Assembly (NCBI RefSeq): GCF_000518785.1
Contig: NZ_JAEG01000002.1
Location: forward strand, 496,001 to 560,000
Source: Paenirhizobium selenitireducens ATCC BAA-1503
GTDB taxonomy: Bacteria > Pseudomonadota > Alphaproteobacteria > Rhizobiales > Rhizobiaceae
Reading direction: 5' to 3'
DNA: 64,000 nucleotides
Below the pieces are notes generated by a model that saw nothing but the letters and a program-made list of their open reading frames with translations, was not told the origin of the DNA and did not search any database. Shown in pieces: positions 8,207 through 15,941 of the stretch (positions are counted from its first letter, which is position 1; the number at the start of each line of letters is the position of its first letter). A program made the position numbers and the translations under genes.

Positions 8207-9709
8207 ATGAGCAAACGAATCCACTTTCACTCCCCCATCAATTTCATCAGCCCCGATCCGTTCGAGCCGCAGGTTTTCACGGACGCCGCAGCTGCCGTCG
8301 ATGCGCTGACCGCGCTTTATGAGCGCAATACCGGCTTCCTGATCGACGGGTTTGCAGCGCTGGCCAACGGCGCCCCGATCGCCGGGCGCTACCGCGCCTT
8401 CTATCCCCAGGTCACGCTGGAGACCACGAGCTACGGCCAGATCGACACCCGCCTCGCCTATGGCCATGTGACCGCGCCGGGCCTCTACACGACGACGGTG
8501 ACGCGGCCGCAGCTCTTCCGCCACTACCTCGAAGAACAGCTCGCGCTGCTGATCCGCAATCACCAGGTCCCGGTCGTGGTGTCGGAATCGGCCACGCCGA
8601 TCCCGCTGCATTTCGCCTTCGACGAAGGCGCGCATGTGGAGGCCGCCGCCAGCGGGCTGGCCGACATGCCGCTGCGCGACCTGTTCGACACGCCGGACCT
8701 CACCGTCACCGACGACGAGATCGCCAATGGCGAATACGATCCGCGGCCCGGCGAGCCGCAGCCGCTCGCGCCGTTCACGGCGCAGCGCATCGACTATTCG
8801 CTGGCCCGGCTGTCGCACTATACCGCGACCAGCGCGGCGCATTTCCAGAACTTCGTGCTGTTCACCAACTACCAGTTCTACATCGACGAGTTCTGCGCCT
8901 ATGCCCGCAAGCTGATGGCGGACGGCGGCGGCGGATATACCGCCTTCATCGAGCCGGGCAATCTCGTCACGCTTCCCGGCCACAGCGAGCCGAGCGAAGG
9001 CGTGGCGATCGGGCGGTTGCCGCAGATGCCGGCCTATCACCTCAAGGGCAAGGGCCATGCCGGCATCACCATGATCAATATCGGTGTCGGCCCCTCGAAC
9101 GCCAAGACGATCACCGACCATGTGGCCGTGCTGCGGCCGCATGCCTGGCTGATGCTCGGCCATTGCGCGGGCCTGCGCAATTCGCAGCGTCTCGGCGACT
9201 ACGTGCTGGCGCATGCCTATGTGCGCGAGGACCATGTTCTCGACGACGACCTGCCGGTCTGGGTGCCGATCCCGGCGCTGGCCGAGGTGCAGCTGGCTCT
9301 GGAGGATGCGGTCGAAGAGATCACCGGCTATGAGGGCTTCGAGCTCAAGCGCATCATGCGGACCGGAACGGTCGCCACCATCGACAATCGCAACTGGGAA
9401 CTGCGCGACCAGCGCGGGCCGGTGAAGCGCCTGTCGCAGTCACGGGCGATCGCGCTCGACATGGAATCGGCGACCATCGCCGCCAACGGCTTCCGCTTCC
9501 GCGTGCCCTACGGCACGCTGTTGTGCGTCTCCGACAAGCCGCTGCATGGCGAGCTGAAGCTGCCGGGCATGGCGACCGCCTTCTACAAGACCCAGGTCAG
9601 CCAGCACCTGCAGATCGGCATCCGCGCCTTGCAGAAGCTCGGCGCCATGCCGAAGGAGAAGCTGCATTCGCGCAAGCTGCGCAGCTTCTTCGAGACGGCT
9701 TTCCAGTAA
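8207..9709 (+). CDS. amn: AMP nucleosidase
   Basis: 500 aa, close to the known length of Amn. It hydrolyses AMP to adenine and ribose 5-phosphate in the cytoplasm and so controls adenylate pools. The N-terminal Amn-specific domain includes NGAPIAGRYRAFYPQVTLETT. The C-terminal nucleoside-phosphorylase-like domain carries INIGVGPSNAKTITDHVAVLRPHAWLMLGHCAGLR (split here: INIGVGPSNAKTITDHVAV and LRPHAWLMLGHCAGLR), then SQRLGDYVLAHAYVREDHVL and the active-site region ALDMESATIAANGFRFRVPY. The start at 8207 has no ribosome binding site but a TATAAT box ends 5 bases before it, implying leaderless translation. Monocistronic; a hairpin follows. Confidence 0.95.
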   Translation: MSKRIHFHSPINFISPDPFEPQVFTDAAAAVDALTALYERNTGFLIDGFAALANGAPIAGRYRAFYPQVTLETTSYGQIDTRLAYGHVTAPGLYTTTVTRPQLFRHYLEEQLALLIRNHQVPVVVSESATPIPLHFAFDEGAHVEAAASGLADMPLRDLFDTPDLTVTDDEIANGEYDPRPGEPQPLAPFTAQRIDYSLARLSHYTATSAAHFQNFVLFTNYQFYIDEFCAYARKLMADGGGGYTAFIEPGNLVTLPGHSEPSEGVAIGRLPQMPAYHLKGKGHAGITMINIGVGPSNAKTITDHVAVLRPHAWLMLGHCAGLRNSQRLGDYVLAHAYVREDHVLDDDLPVWVPIPALAEVQLALEDAVEEITGYEGFELKRIMRTGTVATIDNRNWELRDQRGPVKRLSQSRAIALDMESATIAANGFRFRVPYGTLLCVSDKPLHGELKLPGMATAFYKTQVSQHLQIGIRALQKLGAMPKEKLHSRKLRSFFETAFQ

Positions 9710-9755
9710 AGTCGGGAGCCCGATCCTCGGAGCGGATCCGGGACGGCGTGAACGA

Positions 9756-9786
9756 TCAGGGCGGGCCGCTCAGCGGCCGGCCCTGA
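9756..9786. terminator. Hairpin between convergent amn and membrane-protein gene
   Basis: TCAGGGC/GCCCTGA outer arms and CCGC/GCGG inner arms form a stem around TCA. It overlaps the stop codon of the minus-strand gene. There is no clear T tract, so strength is uncertain. Confidence 0.45.
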
Positions 9787-10744
9787 GACGTCTCAGCTCG
9801 TTGAGCGCCAGGGACAGCACGGTTCCGGTCAGCGCCGAGAGAATGATCATCAGGTGCATGTTGATGCTGGCGCGGGCCAGCGTGTCCATTGCGGCGCCGG
9901 CGGTCGGCGCGCCGAGCGATACGGCACCGGCGACGATGCCGGCCGAATAGGTGCCGACGCCGGCCGGGGCATGGAAGGGCAGGACCGAGGACAGCTCCCC
10001 GCCGAGCGCCCCGCCGAAGGTGGCGGAAAGCGGCGCGACGCCCATCAGTCCGAGCGCCCAGGCGAAGACCAGAACCTTGACACCCCAGTTGACCACCGTC
10101 GCCATCCAGGCGCGCAGCAGCGAAAAGAGGTCGCTTGGCAGGCCGTCGATGATGCCGTCGAGAATGCGGGCGAGCTTGCCCTTGAGGCGCGGGCGAAGGG
10201 CGGCGAGCACCGGCCCCTTCAGCAGGAAGGCCGGGATGGGGGCGACGAGGAAGGCAAGCCAGACGAGCGCCGGGCCGGTCTTCGCTTCGGCCGACAGAAC
10301 GAGCCCCAGCCCGCCGGCGGCCAGCAGCGCGTGCAGATCCAAGAGCCGCATGACCAGCAGCGCCGAAGTACCGTGCAGCAGCGGCACGGAAAACTCGGAG
10401 CGCATCAGCAGCGGAAAGCTGGTCTCGCCGCTGCGGAACGGCAGCATGATGTTCAGCAGATTGTGCACCTGGGCGAGATGGAAGAGCTCGACGAACCGGC
10501 CCGAGGTCTCGCGCGGGAAATAGTCGTAGAGCCGCCAGGCTCGGACGAAATAGGTGGAGACGAGAAGGCCGATCACGGCTGCCACGGTGCCGTAGCCGAT
10601 GGCGCGCCATTCGGCGACGATCGAGCCCCAGCCCCAGAGATAATGAACGAAGGCGGCATAGGCGAGGATCGCGGCGGCGGCGATCAGCGACAGTCGATGG
10701 CGCACCAGGGCCGACGGCCGGCGGTTCTGCTCGTCTGTCTGCAT
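9770..10744 (-). CDS. UPF0104 / lysylphosphatidylglycerol-synthase-TM-like membrane protein
   Basis: 324 aa if started at ATG 10744 (MQTDEQNRRPS); a longer frame to 10801 would overlap the divergent promoter region. It has about eight hydrophobic segments. Typical family stretches are WRLYDYFPRETSGRFVELF, LLNIMLPFRSGETSFPLLMR (conserved N-LLP-R-GE-P region), GLPSDLFSLLRAW and the C-terminal ELSSVLPFHAPAGVGTYSAG. These membrane proteins resemble the flippase part of MprF and often sit with glycosyltransferases. The divergent neighbours here are a GT2 and a GT39 enzyme, so a role in moving or transferring lipid-linked sugars is likely, as inference. Confidence 0.8.
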   Translation of the reverse strand: MQTDEQNRRPSALVRHRLSLIAAAAILAYAAFVHYLWGWGSIVAEWRAIGYGTVAAVIGLLVSTYFVRAWRLYDYFPRETSGRFVELFHLAQVHNLLNIMLPFRSGETSFPLLMRSEFSVPLLHGTSALLVMRLLDLHALLAAGGLGLVLSAEAKTGPALVWLAFLVAPIPAFLLKGPVLAALRPRLKGKLARILDGIIDGLPSDLFSLLRAWMATVVNWGVKVLVFAWALGLMGVAPLSATFGGALGGELSSVLPFHAPAGVGTYSAGIVAGAVSLGAPTAGAAMDTLARASINMHLMIILSALTGTVLSLALNELRRLRAGR

Positions 10745-10835
10745 GGGGGCCTGAGAAGTTCCGAATTGCGCTCTTTGCTTAGTTCCTATAACAACCGGCA
10801 CAGCAAAAGCCAGCCATTTTCGGAGTATCCCAGCC

Positions 10836-11840
10836 GTGTCGTTCGAGCGCCTTTCCCAACCTACCCAGGACGATACTGCCGTCTACGACGTTGAACTGTC
10901 GCTGGTCATCCCGGTGATGAACGAGGAGGAAAGCCTCCGCCCGATGATCGATCGTGTCTGCGATGCGATGAAGGGTTTCGACAAGAGCTGGGAACTGATC
11001 CTGATCGATGACGGCTCGACCGACAAGACGCTCAGCATTGCCCGCTCCTATCTCGGCCGCGAGGGCCTGGATCTCAAGATCGTCGAGTTCCAGCGCAATT
11101 TTGGCAAGGCCGCCGGCCTGCAGGCAGGCTTCGACGCGGCGCGCGGCCGGCTGATCGCCACGCTCGATGGCGACCTGCAGAACGACCCCTATGACATCCC
11201 CTCCATGGTCGCCGAGCTCAACGCCCGCGATCTCGACCTGCTCTGCGGCTGGCGCAAGGCGCGTCAGGATGCACTGGTGCTGCGCAAGATCCCGTCCTGG
11301 TGCGCCAACCGCCTGATCGGTGCGGCCACCGGCGTAAAGATCCACGACAATGGCTGCGGCCTGAAGCTCTACCGTTCGTCGGTCATCAAGCAGGTCCGCA
11401 TTCTCGGCGGCATGCACCGCTTCATCCCGGCCTGGGTCGCCTCGGTGGTGCCCAGCTCGCGCATCGGCGAGTGCGTCGTCACCCACCACGCCCGCCAGTT
11501 CGGTGAATCCAAGTACGGCATTTCGCGCACCATCCGCGTCTTCCTCGATCTGCTCTCGGTGCTGTTCTTCATGCGCTTCAAGCAGCGTCCGGGGCATTTC
11601 TTCGGCACGATCGGCCTTTTGATCGGCGCGATCAGCTCACTGATCCTGCTCTATCTCGCCTGGGTCAAGTTCGGCCTCGGCGAAGACATCGGCACGCGCC
11701 CGCTGCTGCTCGTCGGCGTCATGCTTTTCCTCACCTCGATCCAGATGATCACCACCGGCATCCTGGCCGAGATGTTGGCGCGCTCGGACGATACGACGAA
11801 GAACTACATCGTCCGGAAGACCTACCAGAAGGACGCCTGA
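10836..11840 (+). CDS. GT2 polyprenyl-phosphate glycosyltransferase (DPM1/ArnC-like) with membrane tail
   Basis: 334 aa, GTG start at 10836 with GGAG about 10 bases before. The GT-A domain shows LVIPVMNEEESLRPMI, the nucleotide-binding LILIDDGSTDKT, FQRNFGKAAGLQAGF and the metal-binding DGDLQNDP, all hallmarks of dolichol/undecaprenyl-phosphate sugar transferases. Two membrane segments near the C-terminus (FFGTIGLLIGAISSLILLYL and LLLVGVMLFLTSIQMITTGI) anchor it. It would load a sugar from a nucleotide donor onto a polyprenyl phosphate. A GT39 gene starts 1 base after its stop, so donor synthesis and use are translationally coupled. Rhizobial relatives make galacturonic-acid donors for lipopolysaccharide, but the sugar here is not determined. 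Confidence 0.88.
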   Translation: MSFERLSQPTQDDTAVYDVELSLVIPVMNEEESLRPMIDRVCDAMKGFDKSWELILIDDGSTDKTLSIARSYLGREGLDLKIVEFQRNFGKAAGLQAGFDAARGRLIATLDGDLQNDPYDIPSMVAELNARDLDLLCGWRKARQDALVLRKIPSWCANRLIGAATGVKIHDNGCGLKLYRSSVIKQVRILGGMHRFIPAWVASVVPSSRIGECVVTHHARQFGESKYGISRTIRVFLDLLSVLFFMRFKQRPGHFFGTIGLLIGAISSLILLYLAWVKFGLGEDIGTRPLLLVGVMLFLTSIQMITTGILAEMLARSDDTTKNYIVRKTYQKDA

Positions 11841-11841
11841 T

Positions 11842-13338
11842 ATGGTCGCCGCGCTGCGCCAGCGGCCCTCTCTGCTGTTTGCGCTGCTCGGCGTCTATTT
11901 CGTCGCCAATGTGATCGTCCGGCTCGTCCTGCCGCATTCGCTCGAATTGGACGAGGGCCAGCAGCTCTTCCTCGCCCAGTGGCTCTCGGTCGGCTACGAC
12001 AGCCAGCCGCCGTTCTATAACTGGCTGCAATACGGCGCGGAACAGCTGCTTGGCCCGACGCTCGCTTCGCTGTCCATCCTGAAAAACCTCGTCCTATTAC
12101 TATCCTACCTGTTCTTCGGCCTCACCGCCTTCATGGTGCTGCGCTCGCGCGACCTGGCGATCATCGCAACGCTCGGCCTTCTCACCATGCCGCAGATCAG
12201 CTTCGAGGCGCAGCGCGACCTGACGCACACGGTAGCGGTGATCTTCACCGCCTGCCTGTTCCTCTTCTCCCTCGTCCGGGCGATCCGCGCGCCGAGCATC
12301 GTCACCTATGCGCTGACGGGACTGGCCATCGGCCTTGGCATGATCGCCAAATACAATTTCGTCCTTTTGCCGGCCGCCGCCCTCCTGGCCATGCTCGCCG
12401 AGCCGGAATTCCGCCGCCGCCTGTTCGACTGGCGCATCCTCGTGACGGCGGCGATCGCGCTGGCCGTCGTCCTGCCGCACGGGCTGTGGTTCCTCGATCA
12501 TCTCGACGCCGCCACCGGCCGCACCATCGGCAAGCTGACGGCGGAGGAGACTTCGAGCCGGCTGTCGCAGATCGTCACCGGCCTGTCCTCCCTGGCGCTT
12601 GCCTTTGCCGGATTTGCCGCGCTGACCCTCGTGCTGTTCGCCATCGTCTTCGGCCGCGACATGGCGCGGGCCTTGCGGGCCTCCAGCCCGTGGAGCCGGC
12701 TGCTCGGCCGGATCATGCTGATTTCGGGCGTGGCGCTGGTCGCCGTGGTCCTGTTCGGCGCCAGCAACATCAAGGACCGCTGGCTGACGCCGATCTATCT
12801 GGTGCTGCCGTTCTATCTCTGCCTGAAGATCGAGGCGGGCGGCCTTGCCTCGGAGCGCCAGCTGCCGCGCTTCCTGCCGATCGGTCTCGGCCTGATGGTG
12901 CTGATCCCCCTGGTCCTGCTGGTGCGCATCCCGATCCACGGGATGATCGGCAAATACGAGAAGATCAACGTGCCCTATGCGGCGGCCGTCGCCGAGATTC
13001 TCGCCTCCGACGCCAACCGACCCTCGTTGATCCTCGCGAGCGACCAGCAGATCGCCGGCAATATCCGCCTCAACGCGCCGGAGATCCCGGTGACCATTCC
13101 GGGCTACGAGGCTTTCGAAAAGCCCTTCGCCTTCGACACGACGCATCCGCTGCTGGTGGTCTGGCGCAATCGCGGGCGGGAGAGCATGCCGCTGCCGGAC
13201 GATGTCGCTGAGTGGCTTGCCGCACACGGCAATCTTGAGGTCGGCAAGACGAAGACGATCGCCCTGCCCTATATCTTCGGGCGCGAGGGCGACCTCTACC
13301 ACTTCGCCTACGCTTTCCTCTATCCCCGGGCAGACTGA
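11842..13338 (+). CDS. GT39 family membrane glycosyltransferase (ArnT/PMT-like)
   Basis: 498 aa. It begins just after the TGA of the GT2 gene (TGATATGG). The first periplasmic loop contains LELDEGQQLFLAQWLSVGY and SQPPFYNWLQYG; the conserved Asp-Glu pair and the PP-Y motif are the signature of GT-C enzymes using polyprenyl-phosphate sugars. About ten to eleven membrane segments follow, then a C-terminal periplasmic part (about 380-498) without them. It should transfer a sugar from the lipid carrier made by the GT2 enzyme to an envelope acceptor such as lipid A or LPS core. Acceptor and sugar are inferred only. Confidence 0.88.
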   Translation: MVAALRQRPSLLFALLGVYFVANVIVRLVLPHSLELDEGQQLFLAQWLSVGYDSQPPFYNWLQYGAEQLLGPTLASLSILKNLVLLLSYLFFGLTAFMVLRSRDLAIIATLGLLTMPQISFEAQRDLTHTVAVIFTACLFLFSLVRAIRAPSIVTYALTGLAIGLGMIAKYNFVLLPAAALLAMLAEPEFRRRLFDWRILVTAAIALAVVLPHGLWFLDHLDAATGRTIGKLTAEETSSRLSQIVTGLSSLALAFAGFAALTLVLFAIVFGRDMARALRASSPWSRLLGRIMLISGVALVAVVLFGASNIKDRWLTPIYLVLPFYLCLKIEAGGLASERQLPRFLPIGLGLMVLIPLVLLVRIPIHGMIGKYEKINVPYAAAVAEILASDANRPSLILASDQQIAGNIRLNAPEIPVTIPGYEAFEKPFAFDTTHPLLVVWRNRGRESMPLPDDVAEWLAAHGNLEVGKTKTIALPYIFGREGDLYHFAYAFLYPRAD

Positions 13339-13355
13339 GGGACCGTTCGTTCCCT

Positions 13356-13829
13356 TCAGCCCTTTATGATCACCGGCTCGCAGCGCACCGGGAAATTCAC
13401 CGAATTGGCGATGAAGCATTTTTCGTGCGCGTCGCCGTGCAGTTCCTCGGCGATGGCCGGATCGCTCCTTTCGGTAATCGTCACGCGCGGCTTCAGGACG
13501 ACATCGGTGAAGCGCCCGCTGCCCTCCTCGTCCATCACCATCGTGCCCTCCGCGTGGTCCTCATAGGCCGTGACGACGACGCCCGAGACGGCGCAAAAGT
13601 GCAGGTACCACAGCTTGTGACAGGCCGAGAGTGCGCCGACCAGCAATTCCTCCGGATTCCATCGCTCCGAGTCGCCGCGGAAGGCGGGATCGGACGAGCC
13701 CGGAATGTCGGGCTTGCCATTGGCCGAGATCACATGGTCGCGGCTGTATTCGCGATAGCCGGACGTGCCGTTGCCGCGATTGCCGGTCCAGGTGACGGTC
13801 ACGCTGTACTCGTGGTGCTTGCCGGACAT
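13356..13829 (-). CDS. OsmC family peroxide/thiol-reducing protein
   Basis: 157 aa; ATG 13829 is preceded by the very strong GGAGGAGGAG. The OsmC fold is seen in EYSVTVTWTGNRGNGT, SERWNPEELLVGALSACHKLWYL (here split: NPEELLVGALSACHKLWYL) and HEKCFIANSVNFPV. The two reactive cysteines, in SACHK and EKCFI, are both present with the supporting Glu. Members reduce organic hydroperoxides, but this subgroup's substrate is not set. It is convergent with the GT39 gene, 17 bp apart. The MarR regulator of OhrR type lies 20 kb away and is not obviously linked. Confidence 0.88.
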   Translation of the reverse strand: MSGKHHEYSVTVTWTGNRGNGTSGYREYSRDHVISANGKPDIPGSSDPAFRGDSERWNPEELLVGALSACHKLWYLHFCAVSGVVVTAYEDHAEGTMVMDEEGSGRFTDVVLKPRVTITERSDPAIAEELHGDAHEKCFIANSVNFPVRCEPVIIKG

Positions 13830-13965
13830 GCTGCGCTCTCCTCCTCCTGCTGATTATCCCGATGCCAGGTTACGCCGGGGCTGCACTCCATCCAAGGGCG
13901 TCCGGTGTTTCCAATTCGTGAATCGCGCGAGAAAAAATGAGTCCGGCCACTTGCAACGATAGCTT

Positions 13966-13979
13966 TACGATATATCTTA
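13966..13979 (+). promoter_or_regulatory. Candidate operator of the PadR-type regulator
   Basis: TACGATATATCTTA contains the perfect palindrome GATATATC, flanked by TA on both sides, 37-50 bases upstream of the regulator start and in the likely promoter. Autoregulation is common for this family; the site is a prediction. Confidence 0.4.
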
Positions 13980-14015
13980 GATGCAGTTCAAACATATTCA
14001 CAAAGGAACGACATC

Positions 14016-14585
14016 ATGAGACACTTTCATTTCGGCCATCACGAACACGGCGCCACCCGCCATGCCATGCGGCACGGTTTCCCAGGCGGACGTCCCGAGG
14101 GCGGCCGCGGCCATGGCGGCGAACGCCGTCGCATGTTCGAGAGCGGCGAGCTGCGGCTTGTCCTGCTCAAGCTGATCGAGGAACAGCCGCGCCACGGCTA
14201 TGACCTGATCCGCGAGATCGAGAACCGCTCCGGCGGCGCCTATGCCCCGAGCCCGGGCGTCGTCTACCCGACCATGACCCTGCTGCTCGACATGGGCCTT
14301 GCCGAGGAAGAGGCGAGCGCAGGCCCGCGCAAGCTGCTGGCCATCACCGAGGCCGGACGTGCCCATCTTGCCGGAAGAGCCGGCGAGGTCGCGACCGCCA
14401 TGGAACGGCTGGCCGCCCTTGCCAAGGTCAGCGCACGCACGGATGCCGCACCGGTCCGCCGTGCCATGCAGAACCTGAAGGCCGCCCTCCAGGACCGCCT
14501 GTCGCAGGAGAGCGTCACCCGCGAAATCCAGCTCGAAGTGGCCCGCCTGATCGACGAGGCGGCCGGCAAGATCGAGAGGCTCTGA
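14016..14585 (+). CDS. YqjI-like PadR family metal-responsive repressor
   Basis: 189 aa; ATG 14016 follows AAAGGAACG. The first 33 residues hold eight histidines and many Gly/Arg (RHFHFGHHEH, MRHGFPGG), then a PadR winged helix from about residue 40: FESGELRLVLLKLIEEQPRH, GYDLIREIENRSGGAYAPSP, GVVYPTMTLLLDMGL. This order of a His-rich head, 'GELRLV...HGY(D/E)LI' and 'Y(A/T)PSPGVVYP' closely matches E. coli YqjI, a nickel/iron-linked repressor. The His-rich head is a probable metal sensor here too. It heads an apparent unit with a DUF2218 gene starting 2 bases after its stop and an SDR gene 68 bp further. Confidence 0.85.
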   Translation: MRHFHFGHHEHGATRHAMRHGFPGGRPEGGRGHGGERRRMFESGELRLVLLKLIEEQPRHGYDLIREIENRSGGAYAPSPGVVYPTMTLLLDMGLAEEEASAGPRKLLAITEAGRAHLAGRAGEVATAMERLAALAKVSARTDAAPVRRAMQNLKAALQDRLSQESVTREIQLEVARLIDEAAGKIERL

Positions 14586-14587
14586 CC

Positions 14588-14875
14588 ATGGTCAAGACAA
14601 TCGCGGCCGTGCCGACCGAAAACGGCTGGAAGTACCTGCAGCAGCTCTGCAAGCACTGGAGCCACAAGCTCGACGTCGAACTGGGAGAGAAAAGCGGCAT
14701 CGTCCGCTTCTCCGAGGCGGTCGCCACCATGAGCGCCGACGACAAGGCGCTGACCGTGGAGATCGAGGCGGTATCGGACGAGGTGCTGGAGCGGATGAAG
14801 AATGTGGTATCGAGCCATCTCGACCGCTTCGCATTCCGCGAGGCGCCGCTGCCCTTCGAATGGCAGGCGGCTTGA
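14588..14875 (+). CDS. DUF2218 domain protein
   Basis: 95 aa. It starts 2 bases after the stop of the PadR regulator (TGACCATGG), so translation is coupled. The sequence MVKTIAAVPTENGWKYLQQLCKHWSHKLDVE, split by charge into a short helix and strand pattern, fits DUF2218, a small domain often found with or fused to siderophore-interacting ferric reductases. The C-terminus LPFEWQ is typical. No membrane segment or cofactor motif is seen. Its pairing with a YqjI-type repressor suggests a role in iron or nickel handling; that is inference. Confidence 0.8.
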   Translation: MVKTIAAVPTENGWKYLQQLCKHWSHKLDVELGEKSGIVRFSEAVATMSADDKALTVEIEAVSDEVLERMKNVVSSHLDRFAFREAPLPFEWQAA

Positions 14876-14943
14876 TCCGCCAGGTGCTTGAAAAACCGTT
14901 CGATTGAGCGTGTATTGTGCCCCCTGTCCGAAGGAGGCACGAC

Positions 14944-15720
14944 ATGTCCCATACACTGACCATTCCCGATCTCTCCGGCAAGACGGTGCTGATCACCGGC
15001 GCGTCGAGCGGGATCGGAGCAGCACTTGCCCGCGCCTTCGCCGCGCAAGGGGCGGCGGTTGGCCTTCACTACCATTCCGGCGTCGAGGCAGCCCAGGCGA
15101 TTGCCGGCGACATCGAGCGCGCCGGCGGCAAGGTGTCGCTCGTTCAGGCCGATGCGGCGAAGTCCGAGGAGATGGCGGCCGCCGTCGACAGCATCGCCCA
15201 GACTTTCGGACGGCTGGACGGGCTCATCAACAATGCCGGCAGCATGATCGCCCGCGTCCTCTACGAAGAGATGACCGACGCGCACTATGACAAGGTCATG
15301 GACGTCAATGCGCGATCGGTCGTCGCGACCAGCCGTGCTGCCGTCGCCCACCTCAAGAAGGATGGCGGCTTCATCATCAACACGACGTCCGTTGCGGCAC
15401 GCAGCGGCGGCACGGCCGGATCGGGGATCTACGGCTCGTCCAAGGCCTTCGTCGCGGCCGTGACCAAGGGCATGGCGCTCGAATTCGGCAAATACAATAT
15501 CCGCGTCAACGCGGTGGCGCCCGGCGTGATCGCAACCCCGTTCCAGGATCGCTACGCCTTGGCCGGCCAGCTCGACCAGGTCGCGGCCAGCGTGCCGCTG
15601 CGCCGCACCGGGACACCGGAAGACTGCGTCGGTGCCTACCTCTTCCTCGCCTCCGACATGCTGTCGGGCTACATCACCGGCCAGACGATCGACGTCAATG
15701 GCGGCCAGTTGATGCCGTGA
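14944..15720 (+). CDS. SDR family oxidoreductase
   Basis: 258 aa; ATG 14944 follows GAAGGAGGCAC. The Rossmann motif TGASSGIG is at about residue 18, followed by NNAG near 92, the catalytic Ser in IINTTSVAARSG, and YGSSK with the Tyr and Lys of the active site. The C-terminal GGQLMP is normal. This is a classical NAD(P)-dependent 3-oxoacyl-reductase-like enzyme whose substrate cannot be assigned. It follows the PadR/DUF2218 pair on the same strand after a 68-bp spacer, so it may or may not be in that unit. A REP-like element lies downstream. Confidence 0.85.
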   Translation: MSHTLTIPDLSGKTVLITGASSGIGAALARAFAAQGAAVGLHYHSGVEAAQAIAGDIERAGGKVSLVQADAAKSEEMAAAVDSIAQTFGRLDGLINNAGSMIARVLYEEMTDAHYDKVMDVNARSVVATSRAAVAHLKKDGGFIINTTSVAARSGGTAGSGIYGSSKAFVAAVTKGMALEFGKYNIRVNAVAPGVIATPFQDRYALAGQLDQVAASVPLRRTGTPEDCVGAYLFLASDMLSGYITGQTIDVNGGQLMP

Positions 15721-15769
15721 GGTCTCAATAGACTTTCACAGGACCAGTCTTCACTGCCCCTCGTCCGCC

Positions 15770-15912
15770 TGCCGGCACCTTCTCCCCGCCCGCGGGGAGA
15801 AGGGACGTGTTGTACGGTCTTCGCCCGTCACAAACGTTGAGATTTGCACCTTCGGCACATCCTGCGTCCCCTCGCCCCGCTTGCGGGGAGAGGGTCAGGG
15901 TGAGGGGCAAGG
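15770..15912. repeat. REP-like palindromic repeat pair
   Basis: Two GC-rich palindromes lie between convergent genes. The first, 15778-15803, pairs CCTTCTCCCCG with CGGGGAGAAGG perfectly over 11 bp. The second, 15868-15893, pairs CCCTCGCCCCG with CGGGGAGAGGG with one mismatch. The same core words recur near 41.3 kb and 43.3-43.6 kb. Confidence 0.75.
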
Positions 15913-15941
15913 ACGCGGGCTCAGACTGAGCGACCGGCCGC

